Source of the DNA: Amycolatopsis sp. 2-15
GTDB lineage: Bacteria > Actinomycetota > Actinomycetes > Mycobacteriales > Pseudonocardiaceae
Reading direction: 5' to 3'
DNA length: 64,000 nt
Assembly: GCF_030285625.1 (NCBI RefSeq)
Contig: NZ_CP127294.1
Span: forward strand, 3,854,001 to 3,918,000
The position numbers and the translations under genes were made by a program. The notes below the pieces were generated by a model. That model was not told where the DNA came from, searched no databases, and saw only the letters and a program-made list of their open reading frames with translations. Each line of letters opens with the position of its first letter. The stretch's first letter is position 1. Below, piece after piece: positions 42,963 through 51,744 of this stretch.

Positions 42963-44168
42963 ATGAAGCCAGCCCTCAACCGGCGCGTCGCGGTGACCGG
43001 GATCGGTGTCGTGTCGCCGGCCGGCATCGGGGTGAAGGAGTTCTGGGCCGGGCTGTCGCGTCCGGCCGCCGCGGCGAACGTGCGGCGGCTCGGCGGCTTC
43101 GACCCGCGGCGCTGGATGTCGCACAGGGTGGCGCGCACGGCGGACCTCGCGACGCAGATGGCCGTCGCGGCCGCCGACGAGGCGCTGGCGGACGCGGGGC
43201 TGCTGACCGGCGAGATCGAGCCGACGGTGGCGGTACTCGACACCGAACGCGCGGCCGTCTCGCTCGGCACGGGCATCGGTGGTGTGTCCACACTGGAGTC
43301 ACAGGCCACGGTCCTGGCCGCGCACGGGGAACGCAAGGTCTCCCCGCACACGGTGCCCATGACGATGCCGAACGCCGGCGCCGCCGCGCTCAGCATCCGC
43401 TACGGCTTCCAGGGCAGCGCGTCGGTGATCACCACGGCCTGCGCGGCCGGCACCGACGCGATCGCCGCGGGCGCAAAGCTGATCGCCTCGGGCGCGGCGG
43501 ACCTCGTGCTCGCGGGTGGCAGCGACTCCAGCCTCACGCCGGTGTGCGTGGCCGGGTTCAAAAACATGCGCGCGCTGAGCCGCAGCGGGATCTCACGTCC
43601 GTTCGATGTGGACAGAGACGGCCTCGCCGCGTCGGAAGCGGCCGGCATCCTCGTGCTCGAACCGCTGGAGCTCGCGTTGGAGCGCGGCGCGAGCATCTAC
43701 CTGACCATCGACGGCACCGCCTCGACCGCCGACGCCTACCACGTCACGGCACCCGCCCCGAACGGTGCCGGCGCCGAGCGCTGCATGCGCATGGCGATCG
43801 AGGACGCCGGCTACACGCCGCGGGACATCACCCACATCAACGCCCACGGCACGTCGACCGCGCTCAACGACGCCGCCGAAGCCCACGCCATCCGCCGCGT
43901 GTTCGGTGCGGCCCGGCCGCTGGTGACCAGCATCAAGGGCGCCACCGGGCACTCGTTCGGCTCGGCCGGCGCGGTGGAGGCCGTCGCCGTGGCGCTGACG
44001 ATGGCACACGAGCTGATCCCGCCGACGCTCGGACTGTCCACACAGGATCCGGCGCTCGACATCGACGTGGCCCGCGAACCCACGCCGTGGACGCCGGGAC
44101 CCGTGCTCTCCAACAGCTTCGGCTTCGGCGGGCACAACGGCAGTCTGGTGTTCTCGCCGGTCGCCTAG
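42963..44168 (+). CDS. Stand-alone 3-oxoacyl-ACP synthase (KAS II/FabF-like)
   Basis: This is 401 residues from the ATG at 42963 with GAAGGAG upstream. It has thiolase fold with the Cys-His-His triad: C160 in [13 protein letters not shown], His in [12 protein letters not shown] and His in [26 protein letters not shown] is the C-terminal signature. It is somewhat short in the N-terminal third compared with FabF. No acyl carrier protein or other fatty-acid or polyketide gene adjoins it, so it may serve a specialised lipid or act with distant partners. Its stop shares CTAG with the convergent GMC gene. Confidence 0.88.
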   Translation: MKPALNRRVAVTGIGVVSPAGIGVKEFWAGLSRPAAAANVRRLGGFDPRRWMSHRVARTADLATQMAVAAADEALADAGLLTGEIEPTVAVLDTERAAVSLGTGIGGVSTLESQATVLAAHGERKVSPHTVPMTMPNAGAAALSIRYGFQGSASVITTACAAGTDAIAAGAKLIASGAADLVLAGGSDSSLTPVCVAGFKNMRALSRSGISRPFDVDRDGLAASEAAGILVLEPLELALERGASIYLTIDGTASTADAYHVTAPAPNGAGAERCMRMAIEDAGYTPRDITHINAHGTSTALNDAAEAHAIRRVFGAARPLVTSIKGATGHSFGSAGAVEAVAVALTMAHELIPPTLGLSTQDPALDIDVAREPTPWTPGPVLSNSFGFGGHNGSLVFSPVA

Positions 44169-45250
44169 TGCCCGCCGGTGATCAGATCCGCCGCCTTCTC
44201 ACCGATCATGATCGACGGCGCGTTCGTGTTGGCCGACGGCACCACCGGCATGATCGACGCGTCGGCCACCCGCAGCCCGGCCACCCCGCGGACCCGCAGC
44301 CGCGGGTCGACCACGGCCAGCTCGTCGACGCCCGTCCGGCAGGTGCCGACCTGGTGGTGAGACGTCCCGACGGACCGGCGGGCGAACTCGCGCACGGCGT
44401 CGCGCGTGGTGGCCTCCGGCCCCGGCGTGACTTCGCGCTTGCGCCACTCGGCGAACGCGGGCTGAGCGCCGATCTCACGGCTCATCTCGATGGCATCGCA
44501 CAGTGCCTCGAGGTCGTACGGGTCGGCCAGGATCTGCGGGTCGACCAGCGCCGGCGCCCGCGGGTCGGTCGAGGCCAAGCGCAGCGTGCCGCGTGATTTT
44601 CGGGGCGACGAGGCCGGCGGCGATCGTGTAGCCGTGTTCCGGCATCTCGTAGCCCTCGGCCGGGTGGACGAGGTGCAGGAAGAGCGGCTGGACAGGCCCG
44701 GCGCCGGGCCGGTCCAGCCGGTGCTGTCGGCGTAGAACTGCGCCTCCAGCAGGGTTCGCCAGCCCCGCCGGCAGCGGCTTGACGGACTCGTAGACCACGC
44801 TGACCAACGAGTGGTCGTGCAGGTTCTCGCCGACGCCGGCGACGTTCTCGGCGTCGATCCCCACCTCCCGCAGGTGCGCGGCCGGGCCGATGCCGCTGCG
44901 CAGCAGGATCGCCGGGGAACCGATGGTGCCGCCTTCGACCACAACGCGGTCGATCAACGCCGAGGTGGTCACGGTCAGCGCCGGGTGGTCCAGCACCGGC
45001 GCGACGAAGCTCTGCCATGCGCTCATGCGGCGCCCGTCGCGCACGGTGATCTCGTTGAAGCCGACTCCGCGCAGCTCGTCGCCGTTGAAGTCGTCGTTGC
45101 GCGGGTGGCCCGCCGCCAGCGCCGCCTGGACGAAGGCTGCGCCGTCGGGTGCGGCGTGCCGATCGGGCTGACGGGCAGCGGCAACGGATCCTCGTAGAGC
45201 CGCGAAATCGGCGCGGCGGAGTGCACGACGGAAACCCGAGGAGCGAACAC
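44165..45250 (-). pseudogene. GMC oxidoreductase, 5' truncated and multiply frameshifted
   Basis: Joined frames give the C-terminal two thirds of a GMC flavoenzyme (choline/alcohol dehydrogenase type): [64 protein letters not shown] and the C-terminal [20 protein letters not shown] with catalytic His, [20 protein letters not shown]. Breaks at about 44597, 44695, 44749 and 45145 are all one-base run-length changes. Separately, the N-terminal FAD-binding third (GxGxxG) is absent upstream of about 45250. The truncation makes it a true pseudogene even if the indels are errors. Confidence 0.82.
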
Positions 45251-45303
45251 GCGCGCCGTGACCGGACGAGCCACGCCAGGGCTATCGGTGACAGGATGGC
45301 CAG

Positions 45304-46101
45304 GTGGACGTGCGCAGCAGGAACAACGTGACCGTGACCGGGCGGGAAGACGGGCCGACGGTGCTGCTCGCGCACGGGTTCGGGTGCGATCAGAACCTGT
45401 GGCGGCTCGTCGTGCCGGCGCTGGCCGAGCGGTTCCGCGTGGTGTTGTTCGACTACGTCGGCTCGGGCAAGTCGGACCTGGCGGCGTGGTCGGAGCCGCG
45501 GTATTCGCGGCTGGAGGGGTACGCGCAGGACGTGCTCGACATCTGCGCCGAGCTGCGGCTGCGTGACGTGGTGCTGGTCGGGCACTCGGTGAGCGCGATG
45601 GTCGCGGTGCTCGCCGCCAACTGCGAGCCGGCGCGGTTCGCGAAGCTGGTGCTGCTGACGCCGTCGCCGCGATACCTCGACGACGGTGACTACCGCGGCG
45701 GGTTCAGCCGCGCCGACATCGACGAACTGCTCGATTCGCTCGACGCGAACTACCTCGGGTGGTCGGGCGCGATGGCGCCGGTGATCATGGGCCACCCGGA
45801 GCGGCCCGAGCTCGGCGAGGAGCTCAGGGACAGCTTCTGCCGCACCGACCCGGCGATCGCCCGGGTCTTCGCGCAGGCCACGTTCCTCTCGGACAACCGC
45901 GCGGATCTGCCGAAGGTCACCGTGCCCACGGCGGTGCTGCAGTGCACCCAGGACGCGATCGCGCCGCCCGAGGTCGGGCGCTACGTCCACGAGCGAATCG
46001 ACGGCAGCGTGCTGGTGACGCTCGACGCGACCGGCCACTGCCCGCAGCTGAGCGCGCCCGAGGCGACCGCGGCCGCGATCACGGCGTTCGCGGCCGGCTG
46101 A
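45304..46101 (+). CDS. rsbQ: RsbQ-like alpha/beta hydrolase (stress-signalling receptor/hydrolase)
   Basis: This is 265 residues from the GTG at 45304. The triad S95 (GHSVSAMVAVLAAN), D217 (CTQDAIAPPE) and H245 (DATGHCPQLSAP) matches Bacillus RsbQ (S96, D219, H247) almost residue for residue. HGFGCDQNLWRLVVPAL, LFDYVGSGKSDL and DDGDYRGGFSRADIDELLDS are hallmarks of the RsbQ/KAI2/D14 family. In Bacillus, RsbQ is needed by the phosphatase RsbP to sense energy stress, probably by making or delivering a small ligand for its PAS domain. The next gene is exactly such a PAS phosphatase, overlapping by one base (TGATG). Confidence 0.92.
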   Translation: MDVRSRNNVTVTGREDGPTVLLAHGFGCDQNLWRLVVPALAERFRVVLFDYVGSGKSDLAAWSEPRYSRLEGYAQDVLDICAELRLRDVVLVGHSVSAMVAVLAANCEPARFAKLVLLTPSPRYLDDGDYRGGFSRADIDELLDSLDANYLGWSGAMAPVIMGHPERPELGEELRDSFCRTDPAIARVFAQATFLSDNRADLPKVTVPTAVLQCTQDAIAPPEVGRYVHERIDGSVLVTLDATGHCPQLSAPEATAAAITAFAAG

Positions 46102-47348
46102 TGATGAGCGAGACCGGCGACGCCGGCGGCGGGTCGGCGGGTGAACACCCCGAGGCGCTGGCCGCGTCCTTCTCCGCCCTGCTGGAGGACAGTGCCGAGG
46201 ATCTCTACGAGCACGCGCCCTGCGGCTACCTGTCCACGTTGATGGACGGCACGATCGCCAAGGTCAACACCACGCTGCTCGGCTGGCTCGGCTACCGGCG
46301 TGAGGAGCTCGTCGGGCGGCGCCGGTTCGCCGACCTGCTCACTGTCGGTGGCCGGCTGTACCACGAGACGCATTTCGCGCCGTCGCTGCGCATGCACGGG
46401 GAGCTCGGCGGGATCGCCCTGGAGCTCAAGAGCGCGGACGGGACGAGGTTGCCGGTTCTGGTCACGTCCAAGGTGAAGTCCGGTCTGGACGGCGAAGGCC
46501 AGCTGATCCGCACCACCGTCTTCGACGCGCGCGATCGTCGTGCCTACGAGCAGGAGCTGCTGCGGGCCCGCCAGGAGGCCGAGGGCGAGCGCGACCGCGT
46601 GCAGCGCCTGGCCACCACGCTGCAGCGGACGTTGCTGCCCCCGGTGCTGCCGGCCGTGCCCGGCATGGACGTCGCCGCGTACTACCACCCCGCCTCGGCC
46701 GACGAGGTTGGCGGCGACTTCTACGACCTGTTCCCGCTGACGGGTGACACGTGGGGGTTCTTCCTCGGCGACGTGTCGGGCAAGGGCGCCGAGGCCGCCG
46801 CGGTGACCTCGCTGGCCCGCTACACCCTGCGCGCGGCCGCGGTCTACGAGCCGGACCCGGTCCGGGTGCTGGGCAACCTCAACACGGTGCTCAACCACGA
46901 GTACCACGGCACCGATCCGCGGTACTGCACCGTCGTCCACGGTCTGCTCGTGCCCGACGCCGGCGGCGCCACCGTCACCCTGGCCGGGGGCGGGCACCCG
47001 CCCGCGCTGCTGATCCGCCGTGACGGCGCGGCCGAGCTGGTCGACACGCCCGGCGGCCAGCTGGTCGGCGCGCTGCCCGACGCGCGGTTCGTCTCCGTCG
47101 AGCGGCACCTCGGGCCCGGCGACACCCTGGTGCTCTACTCCGACGGACTGACCGAGGCCCGCACCCAGAGCCGCGTCCGCTACAGCGAGGAGCAGCTGCG
47201 TGACTTCGCCTCGACCCTCGCCCCGGCCACCGCGACGACGGTGGTGGCCGCGATCTCCGGCCTGCTCGCCGGGTTCGCCGACGGCGTCGACGACGACACC
47301 GCCCTGCTCGCCCTCAGCATTCCGCACACCGGAGACGAGGAGCCGTGA
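46101..47348 (+). CDS. rsbP: RsbP-like PAS-PP2C serine phosphatase
   Basis: This is 415 residues. An N-terminal PAS domain (about 33-145; HAPCGYLSTLMDGTIAKVNT, GWLGYRREELVGRR) is joined by a helical, probably coiled-coil linker (about 146-178, EQELLRARQEAEGERDRVQR) to a PP2C/SpoIIE-type phosphatase (about 185-410). Metal-binding Asp residues sit in VGGDFYDLF and LGDVSGKGAEAA, and in the late YSDGLTEAR and DDDTALLAL. This is the RsbP layout: ligand or redox state at PAS controls removal of phosphate from an STAS antagonist. The STAS gene overlaps its stop (GTGA). Confidence 0.92.
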   Translation: MMSETGDAGGGSAGEHPEALAASFSALLEDSAEDLYEHAPCGYLSTLMDGTIAKVNTTLLGWLGYRREELVGRRRFADLLTVGGRLYHETHFAPSLRMHGELGGIALELKSADGTRLPVLVTSKVKSGLDGEGQLIRTTVFDARDRRAYEQELLRARQEAEGERDRVQRLATTLQRTLLPPVLPAVPGMDVAAYYHPASADEVGGDFYDLFPLTGDTWGFFLGDVSGKGAEAAAVTSLARYTLRAAAVYEPDPVRVLGNLNTVLNHEYHGTDPRYCTVVHGLLVPDAGGATVTLAGGGHPPALLIRRDGAAELVDTPGGQLVGALPDARFVSVERHLGPGDTLVLYSDGLTEARTQSRVRYSEEQLRDFASTLAPATATTVVAAISGLLAGFADGVDDDTALLALSIPHTGDEEP

Positions 47349-47710
47349 CCATCGAGTTCACCGTCACCACCCGCGACACCGCATCCGGCCCGGTGCTCGA
47401 GCTCAGCGGAGAGCTCGACGCCGCCACCGCGCCCGACGCGCTCGAAGCGATCCGGCTTCTCGCCCCGGCAGCCGGTCAGCAGCTGCTCGTCGACCTGAGC
47501 GGCCTGGAGTTCTGCGATTCCAGCGGCGTCTCGGCCCTGATCGCGGCCCGCAACGTGGCCCTCGCGGCCGGCGCGGCGATCGCGCTGGCCGCGGTGCCCG
47601 GCCAGCTGGCCCGCACGCTCGATCTCATCGGGCTGGCCGAGCTTTTCAAGAGCTACTCCACCACCGAAGACGCCCGGAAGGCTTGGGCGGCAAGCGCTTC
47701 CGACCAGTGA
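47345..47710 (+). CDS. STAS-domain anti-sigma factor antagonist (RsbV-like)
   Basis: This is 121 residues from a GTG overlapping the phosphatase stop. It is a single STAS domain; the phospho-acceptor motif CDSSGVSALI places Ser at about residue 59, as in RsbV/SpoIIAA. GELDAATAPDALEAI is the N-terminal family motif. It is the expected substrate of the adjacent phosphatase and binding partner of the kinase at 48261. When unphosphorylated it should hold the kinase and free a sigma factor. Confidence 0.9.
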   Translation: MTIEFTVTTRDTASGPVLELSGELDAATAPDALEAIRLLAPAAGQQLLVDLSGLEFCDSSGVSALIAARNVALAAGAAIALAAVPGQLARTLDLIGLAELFKSYSTTEDARKAWAASASDQ

Positions 47711-47792
47711 CCGGGCGCCACGGCCGTCCCGGGCCGCTCACCGCGGCATCGGTGGCTGTGCGGGCCCGCGGCGGGCGGACGAGGATCGGGGG

Positions 47793-48173
47793 ATGCAGGC
47801 ATCAGATCCGAACCCAGGACAAGACCCGCGCTCGTTCGCGGGGGAAACGACCATCAGCCTGCGCCGCACCGGTTCCGCTGTGGTGCTGACCGCGCAGGGA
47901 GAATTCGACGCGGTGACGACCCCGCGGCTGCAGACCTCGATTCGCGAAGCGGTCGAAGACGGCCCCGAGGTGCTGGTGATCGACCTCACCGCCGTGGAGT
48001 TCTTCGGCTCGGGAGCGATCGCGGCCCTGGTCGACGCGCACCTGAAGGCCGCGGAGCAGACGAGTCTGCGCCTCGCGGTCGAGCACTACCTCGGTCGCAC
48101 GCTGAAGCTGGTGGGCCTCGATCAGCAGCTCGCGACGTACCCCTCGGTGGAGGAGGCCCTGGCCGCCGAGTGA
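47793..48173 (+). CDS. Second STAS-domain protein with altered phospho-site
   Basis: This is 126 residues from the ATG at 47793. The STAS core is clear (GEFDAVTTPRLQTSIREAV, LVIDLTAVEFFGSGAIAALV), but the acceptor loop reads FGSGA instead of DSSG: Ser73 is kept while the preceding Asp and following Gly are lost. It may therefore be phosphorylated poorly or act as a constitutive antagonist or decoy. It is separated by 82 bp from the first STAS gene, in the same direction. Confidence 0.85.
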   Translation: MQASDPNPGQDPRSFAGETTISLRRTGSAVVLTAQGEFDAVTTPRLQTSIREAVEDGPEVLVIDLTAVEFFGSGAIAALVDAHLKAAEQTSLRLAVEHYLGRTLKLVGLDQQLATYPSVEEALAAE

Positions 48174-48260
48174 GGATCCGGTGCTTGGGAGCGCCGTGCG
48201 CGGGTACCCCGAGCCATGACGTCCAGGCCAACCCGATCAGGAAAGCGCGAGGTGGCGCAC

Positions 48261-48689
48261 ATGGCTCCGGCCGGCGATCTCGGCGCGCCCGTCACCCCCG
48301 AGCTGCGGGTGACGTCGGCGGCGCGCACTGGCGACGTGACCAAAGTGCGCCACAAACTCACCAGCTGGGTCGCGGCGCACCACCCGCCGCCAGACCTCGT
48401 GGGTGACATCGCACTGGCCGCCTACGAGGCCCTGGTCAACACCGCCGAGCACGCCTACCCGGCCGGCGCCGCCGGCGACGTCGAACTCTGCGCCCAGCAC
48501 CAGCCCGGCCTGATCCGCGTCACGGTCACCGACTTCGGCCGTTGGGAGCGCTCGGCGTCCGCACCCGACCCGTCGCGCGGCCGCGGACTGGCCCTCATCC
48601 GGATCTTGTCCGATGATGCCAAGATCGTCCGCACCGGCGCCGGCACCACCGTGACCATGACCTGGCGCCTGCACCCCGACGGAACCTAG
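48261..48689 (+). CDS. RsbW-like anti-sigma serine kinase (HATPase_c_2)
   Basis: This is 142 residues from the ATG at 48261, where GAGGTGG gives a better ribosome-binding site than the ATG at 48216. It has the GHKL ATPase fold: N-box AAYEALVNTAEHAYP, G1 box VTDFGRW and G2 box SRGRGLALIRILSDD. It is the kinase partner that phosphorylates STAS antagonists and sequesters a sigma factor. No sigma-B-type gene lies beside it, so its target is elsewhere on the chromosome, or is the output of another pathway. Confidence 0.9.
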   Translation: MAPAGDLGAPVTPELRVTSAARTGDVTKVRHKLTSWVAAHHPPPDLVGDIALAAYEALVNTAEHAYPAGAAGDVELCAQHQPGLIRVTVTDFGRWERSASAPDPSRGRGLALIRILSDDAKIVRTGAGTTVTMTWRLHPDGT

Positions 48690-48789
48690 CCCGACGCGGG
48701 CGCCCTCGGCCGGGGTTTCGGCGCACCGGCGGCAGGAAACCCCGGTCACGGCGCCGGGGGCGTCCCGAGACGATGGTGAGAGGTGGCAG

Positions 48790-49140
48790 GTGGAGCCCGA
48801 GTATCGAGAAGGCCTGGTGCTGCGGCACTACGTTGACGCCGTGGCCGAGCAGGTCGGCGTTGAGGCGGGCGCGGCGTTGTGCGAGAGCGGGCCTCGGCCG
48901 AGCGCGTACATCGCGCTCGCCGACTCCTGCAGCGCCTGGCCCGAGCGGCTGCTGATGCTGCTCTGGAACGGCGACGAAGGCTGGCGGCTCGCACTGGAGC
49001 CCGACGGCCCTGAAGAGCCGGTGATCATCGCCACGTGGCCGCGCCCGCTGCGCCCGGCGCCCGCGCGGGTGGCTCGCCGGCTGCGCGACGCGCTGCGGGA
49101 CTCGGCGGAGGTCGTGGCGCCGGCGGGAGATTCCGCGTAG
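48790..49140 (+). CDS. DUF6292-like protein
   Basis: This is 116 residues from a GTG at 48790. GLVLRHYVDAVAEQVGVEAG, PSAYIALADSCSAWPERLLM and LLWNGDEGWRLALEP match the DUF6292 pattern common in Amycolatopsis relatives. Single small globular domain; no function known. It follows the stress module by 100 bp and ends before a terminator. Confidence 0.7.
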   Translation: MEPEYREGLVLRHYVDAVAEQVGVEAGAALCESGPRPSAYIALADSCSAWPERLLMLLWNGDEGWRLALEPDGPEEPVIIATWPRPLRPAPARVARRLRDALRDSAEVVAPAGDSA

Positions 49141-49163
49141 CCACTGGACCTGCCGAACTGCAA

Positions 49164-49203
49164 CGAGCCCGGCGTGGCCTTGTGGGCAAGCACGCCGGGC
49201 TCG
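49164..49203. terminator. Strong bidirectional terminator
   Basis: CGAGCCCGGCGTG-N14-CACGCCGGGCTCG, a perfect 13-bp GC-rich stem, lies in the 80-bp gap between the convergent DUF6292 and fasciclin genes. Confidence 0.85.
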
Positions 49204-49220
49204 TCGGTCCGGGGCGGGAG

Positions 49221-49886
49221 TCAGTTCTTGTTGGTACCCGGGGTGAGGACCTTGTCGATGACGAAGACGGTCGCGTTCTTCGTCGGGATGTTGCCGCAGA
49301 GGATCTTGGCGCCGTTGACGGTCATGTTGTCGCCGGTGCCTTCGATCTTGAGCGGGCCGCCCGCGGTGTTGAGCGAGGTGACGGTGCCGGCGGTGGCGAG
49401 GCCCTTGGCGTCGTAGCGCTTGCCGACGACGTGGTACTGCAGGATCGGGGCGAGCTGGTCGGGGTTCTTGGCCAGTTCGTTGAACTTCGTGTCGCCGAGG
49501 GCGTTGAACGCCGGGTCGGCGGGGGCGAAGACGGTGATGGCCTGCTGGCTGTTGAGCGTGTCGACCAAGTTGGTGGCCTTGACCGCGGCGACCAGCTTGG
49601 TCAGCAGCGGGTTCGTCGACGCGGCGGAGGCGACCGGCTGCGGGCCCATGGAGTCGAGCGAGCCGGGGGAGTTGCCCTGCGGCAGCTGCGAACAGGCGGG
49701 GCCGAAGACGTCGGCGTTGGTGGTCATGCCGTTGGAGACACCGGAGTCGGCGCTGGACATCGGGGCCGAGGACATCGGCGCGGACGATGCCGGGGCGCTG
49801 CCGCTGTCGGTGCTGCTGCCGCAGGCGGCGAGCGCGAGGGCGGCGACGGCGGTGACGCCGATTCCGGCAATACGAAGGGATTTCAC
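49221..49886 (-). CDS. Fasciclin-domain lipoprotein (MPT70/MPT83-like)
   Basis: This is 221 residues. The signal peptide ends in lipobox LALAAC (Cys22), followed by a Ser-rich linker (SSAPMSSAPMSSADSG) and one fasciclin domain (about 75-215): LVDTLNSQQAITVFAPADPA, LAPILQYHVVGKRYDAKGL, VFVIDKVLTP. Two cysteines (ACSQLP, LCGNIP) match the disulfide of the mycobacterial MPT70/MPT83 family. It is exported and membrane-anchored. A near-perfect SigK promoter lies upstream (49961-49988), and sigK is 2 kb away; in Mycobacterium mpt70 and mpt83 are the main SigK targets. Confidence 0.9.
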   Translation of the reverse strand: MKSLRIAGIGVTAVAALALAACGSSTDSGSAPASSAPMSSAPMSSADSGVSNGMTTNADVFGPACSQLPQGNSPGSLDSMGPQPVASAASTNPLLTKLVAAVKATNLVDTLNSQQAITVFAPADPAFNALGDTKFNELAKNPDQLAPILQYHVVGKRYDAKGLATAGTVTSLNTAGGPLKIEGTGDNMTVNGAKILCGNIPTKNATVFVIDKVLTPGTNKN

Positions 49887-49960
49887 GGTAAAGCTCCATT
49901 CACAGTGGACAGTTGAGCCAGGACCGGCCTAGTGGGGTCGCCGGGGTGTTTCTCGTGAGG

Positions 49961-49988
49961 GATTCGGCGCCGGTCGGGAAAAGGATGG
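49961..49988 (-). promoter_or_regulatory. SigK-type promoter of the fasciclin gene
   Basis: On the reverse strand CCATCC (49983-49988) is followed after exactly 16 bases by CGAATC (49961-49966). This equals the mycobacterial SigK consensus as I recall it (CCATCC-N16/17-CCGAATC). It lies 75 bp before the fasciclin start. Confidence 0.78.
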
Positions 49989-50019
49989 GTGGGGAAGGCA
50001 ACTCTTTCGAATGGGCCGG

Positions 50020-51588
50020 TCAGGTCGCGATGAACGTGGTGGAGTGCCAGCCGGTGGCGCCGTCGGGGACGGTGCCGGCGCGCGCGTCGGTCTGGGTGTA
50101 GCCGGTCTTGTCGGTCGCACGGACGAACACCTGGTGCGTACCGGGTTTCACGGCGATCTGGGTCCACCACATGCGCCAGGTGTTCACGTTGACCTCGGCC
50201 GAGAGCGTGGTCCGTTGCCACGGGCTGCCGTCCACTTTGATCTCGACGTCGGCGATGCCGTTGTGCTGTGACCACGCGACCCCGGCCAGCCGCACCGCAC
50301 CCGCCGGCACGGTGTCGAAGCCCTTCGGGGTGTCGATGCGTGATTCGGTCTTGACCGGTGCCTGCTCGCCCCAGCCGCGTTTGAGCCAGTAGGCCTGGCG
50401 GGCCTTCCAGGTGGTCACCTCGATGTCCACGACCCACTTGGTCGCCGACACGTAGCCGTAGAGCCCCGGCGTGACCAGCCGGGCGGGAAACCCGTGTTCC
50501 AGCGGAAGCGGTTCGCGGTTCATCCCGATCGCCAGCATCGCGCCGCGGTCGCGATCCAGGGCCGCCGCCACGGGCGTGCCGGAGGTCCAGCCGTCGACAC
50601 TCGTGCAGAACAGCTGCTCCGCACCCGGGCGCACGCCGGCCTCGGCCAGCAGATCGGCCAGGTCGACCCCGATGAAGTCGGACGTCGACACGTAGTCGCC
50701 ACCGACCTCATTGGACACACAGGTCATCGTAATCGTGCGTTCGACCAGCGGGCGGTTGCGGATGTCGGCGTAGCGGTAGCGCACTTCACGCTCGACCATG
50801 CCATGGATGCGCAGGCTCCAGTCCTCCGCGCGCGGCTGCGGCACCGACAAGGCCGTGTCGACCCGGTAGAACTTGGGGTTGGGCGTCAGGAACGTCGGTG
50901 TCCCCAGTTTTGCGAAGTCGGCGTCGGCCGGGATCGCGGGCGCGGATTTCGCGGGCACGAGGGCACCGATCGCCGCCCGGGACGCCGTCGCGTCCCGGGC
51001 GCCGCTGACCAGCTGGCCGGCCCCGCCGAGTACGCCGGCCCCGACGAGAGCACCCGCCCCGCCGAGGAGAAACGACCGCCGCGACGCACCCCCGGATCGC
51101 TCGGCCGGCGCATTCTTGCGGGGCGCGATCCGGTGCAGCAGCAGGAAAACGGCCACGCCCACCACCAGGCTCGCGGCCGGCGCCAGCAGCGCCACGGCGG
51201 TCAGGTCCGGGCGCTGGTACACCGCGAAGCCGCCGAGCAGCCCGAACAGGGCGACGATGACCACCCCCGGTCGAGGCGAGCGCAGCGACAGCACCCCGGC
51301 CACGGCAGCCGCGGCCACCATCACCGCGGCCATGCCGCCGAGCAGCACGACTTTGTCGTAGGTGCCGAACGTCCGCACCGCGAAGTCCTTCAGCTCGATC
51401 GGTGTCAGGTCGATCGCGCCGTTGCCGACCGCCAGGTAGGGCGAGGCGTTGATGCTGATGAACCCGGCCACGAGGTGCCCGGCCCCCAGAGCCGCGAGCA
51501 GCGCCAGCACCCCGCAGAGCGCCGCGGAGGGGATGCGCAGCCGTGGCGGCGAGGTGCTCGGCGCGGCAGGAGCTTCGGTAGTGGCCAT
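50020..51588 (-). CDS. Membrane-anchored sulfite oxidase-like molybdopterin protein
   Basis: This is 522 residues from the ATG at 51588. Four to five membrane helices lie in the first 170 residues, then a Tat-like SRRSFLLGGAGALVGAGVLG, then the sulfite-oxidase Moco domain (about 245-400) with the molybdenum Cys in TITMTCVSNEVGGDYVS. A C-terminal Mo-oxidoreductase dimerisation domain follows (VAWSQHNGIADVEIKVDGSP, VFVRATDKTGYTQT). The catalytic domain should face outside the membrane. The start at 51588 is chosen over 51597 because the SigK-type -10 element overlaps 51597, making a leaderless message from 51588 likely. It is divergent from sigK. Electron acceptor unknown. Confidence 0.88.
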   Translation of the reverse strand: MATTEAPAAPSTSPPRLRIPSAALCGVLALLAALGAGHLVAGFISINASPYLAVGNGAIDLTPIELKDFAVRTFGTYDKVVLLGGMAAVMVAAAAVAGVLSLRSPRPGVVIVALFGLLGGFAVYQRPDLTAVALLAPAASLVVGVAVFLLLHRIAPRKNAPAERSGGASRRSFLLGGAGALVGAGVLGGAGQLVSGARDATASRAAIGALVPAKSAPAIPADADFAKLGTPTFLTPNPKFYRVDTALSVPQPRAEDWSLRIHGMVEREVRYRYADIRNRPLVERTITMTCVSNEVGGDYVSTSDFIGVDLADLLAEAGVRPGAEQLFCTSVDGWTSGTPVAAALDRDRGAMLAIGMNREPLPLEHGFPARLVTPGLYGYVSATKWVVDIEVTTWKARQAYWLKRGWGEQAPVKTESRIDTPKGFDTVPAGAVRLAGVAWSQHNGIADVEIKVDGSPWQRTTLSAEVNVNTWRMWWTQIAVKPGTHQVFVRATDKTGYTQTDARAGTVPDGATGWHSTTFIAT

Positions 51589-51594
51589 ACCGGT

Positions 51595-51622
51595 CATTCG
51601 GCCCCGCGCGGCGTCCGGATGG
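51595..51622 (-). promoter_or_regulatory. SigK-type promoter of the sulfite oxidase-like gene
   Basis: On the reverse strand CCATCC (51617-51622) is followed after exactly 16 bases by CGAATG (51595-51600). The -10 element abuts the start codon region, predicting a leaderless transcript from about 51588. Confidence 0.75.
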
Positions 51623-51744
51623 GCACCTGCTCGGGTGAGTTTCCGATCGGCACCAATACAGCCCGGAACCGGTGGCGAATGCCTGGTGACCCGTCGGCTG
51701 AGCGCCGGCGGCAGACTCGGCGGTTCGGCCGGGAGGGACTTAAC

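Noticed and set aside
42963..44168. Polyketide synthase component
   Set aside because: A single FabF-like ketosynthase without chain-length factor, ACP or other PKS genes nearby.
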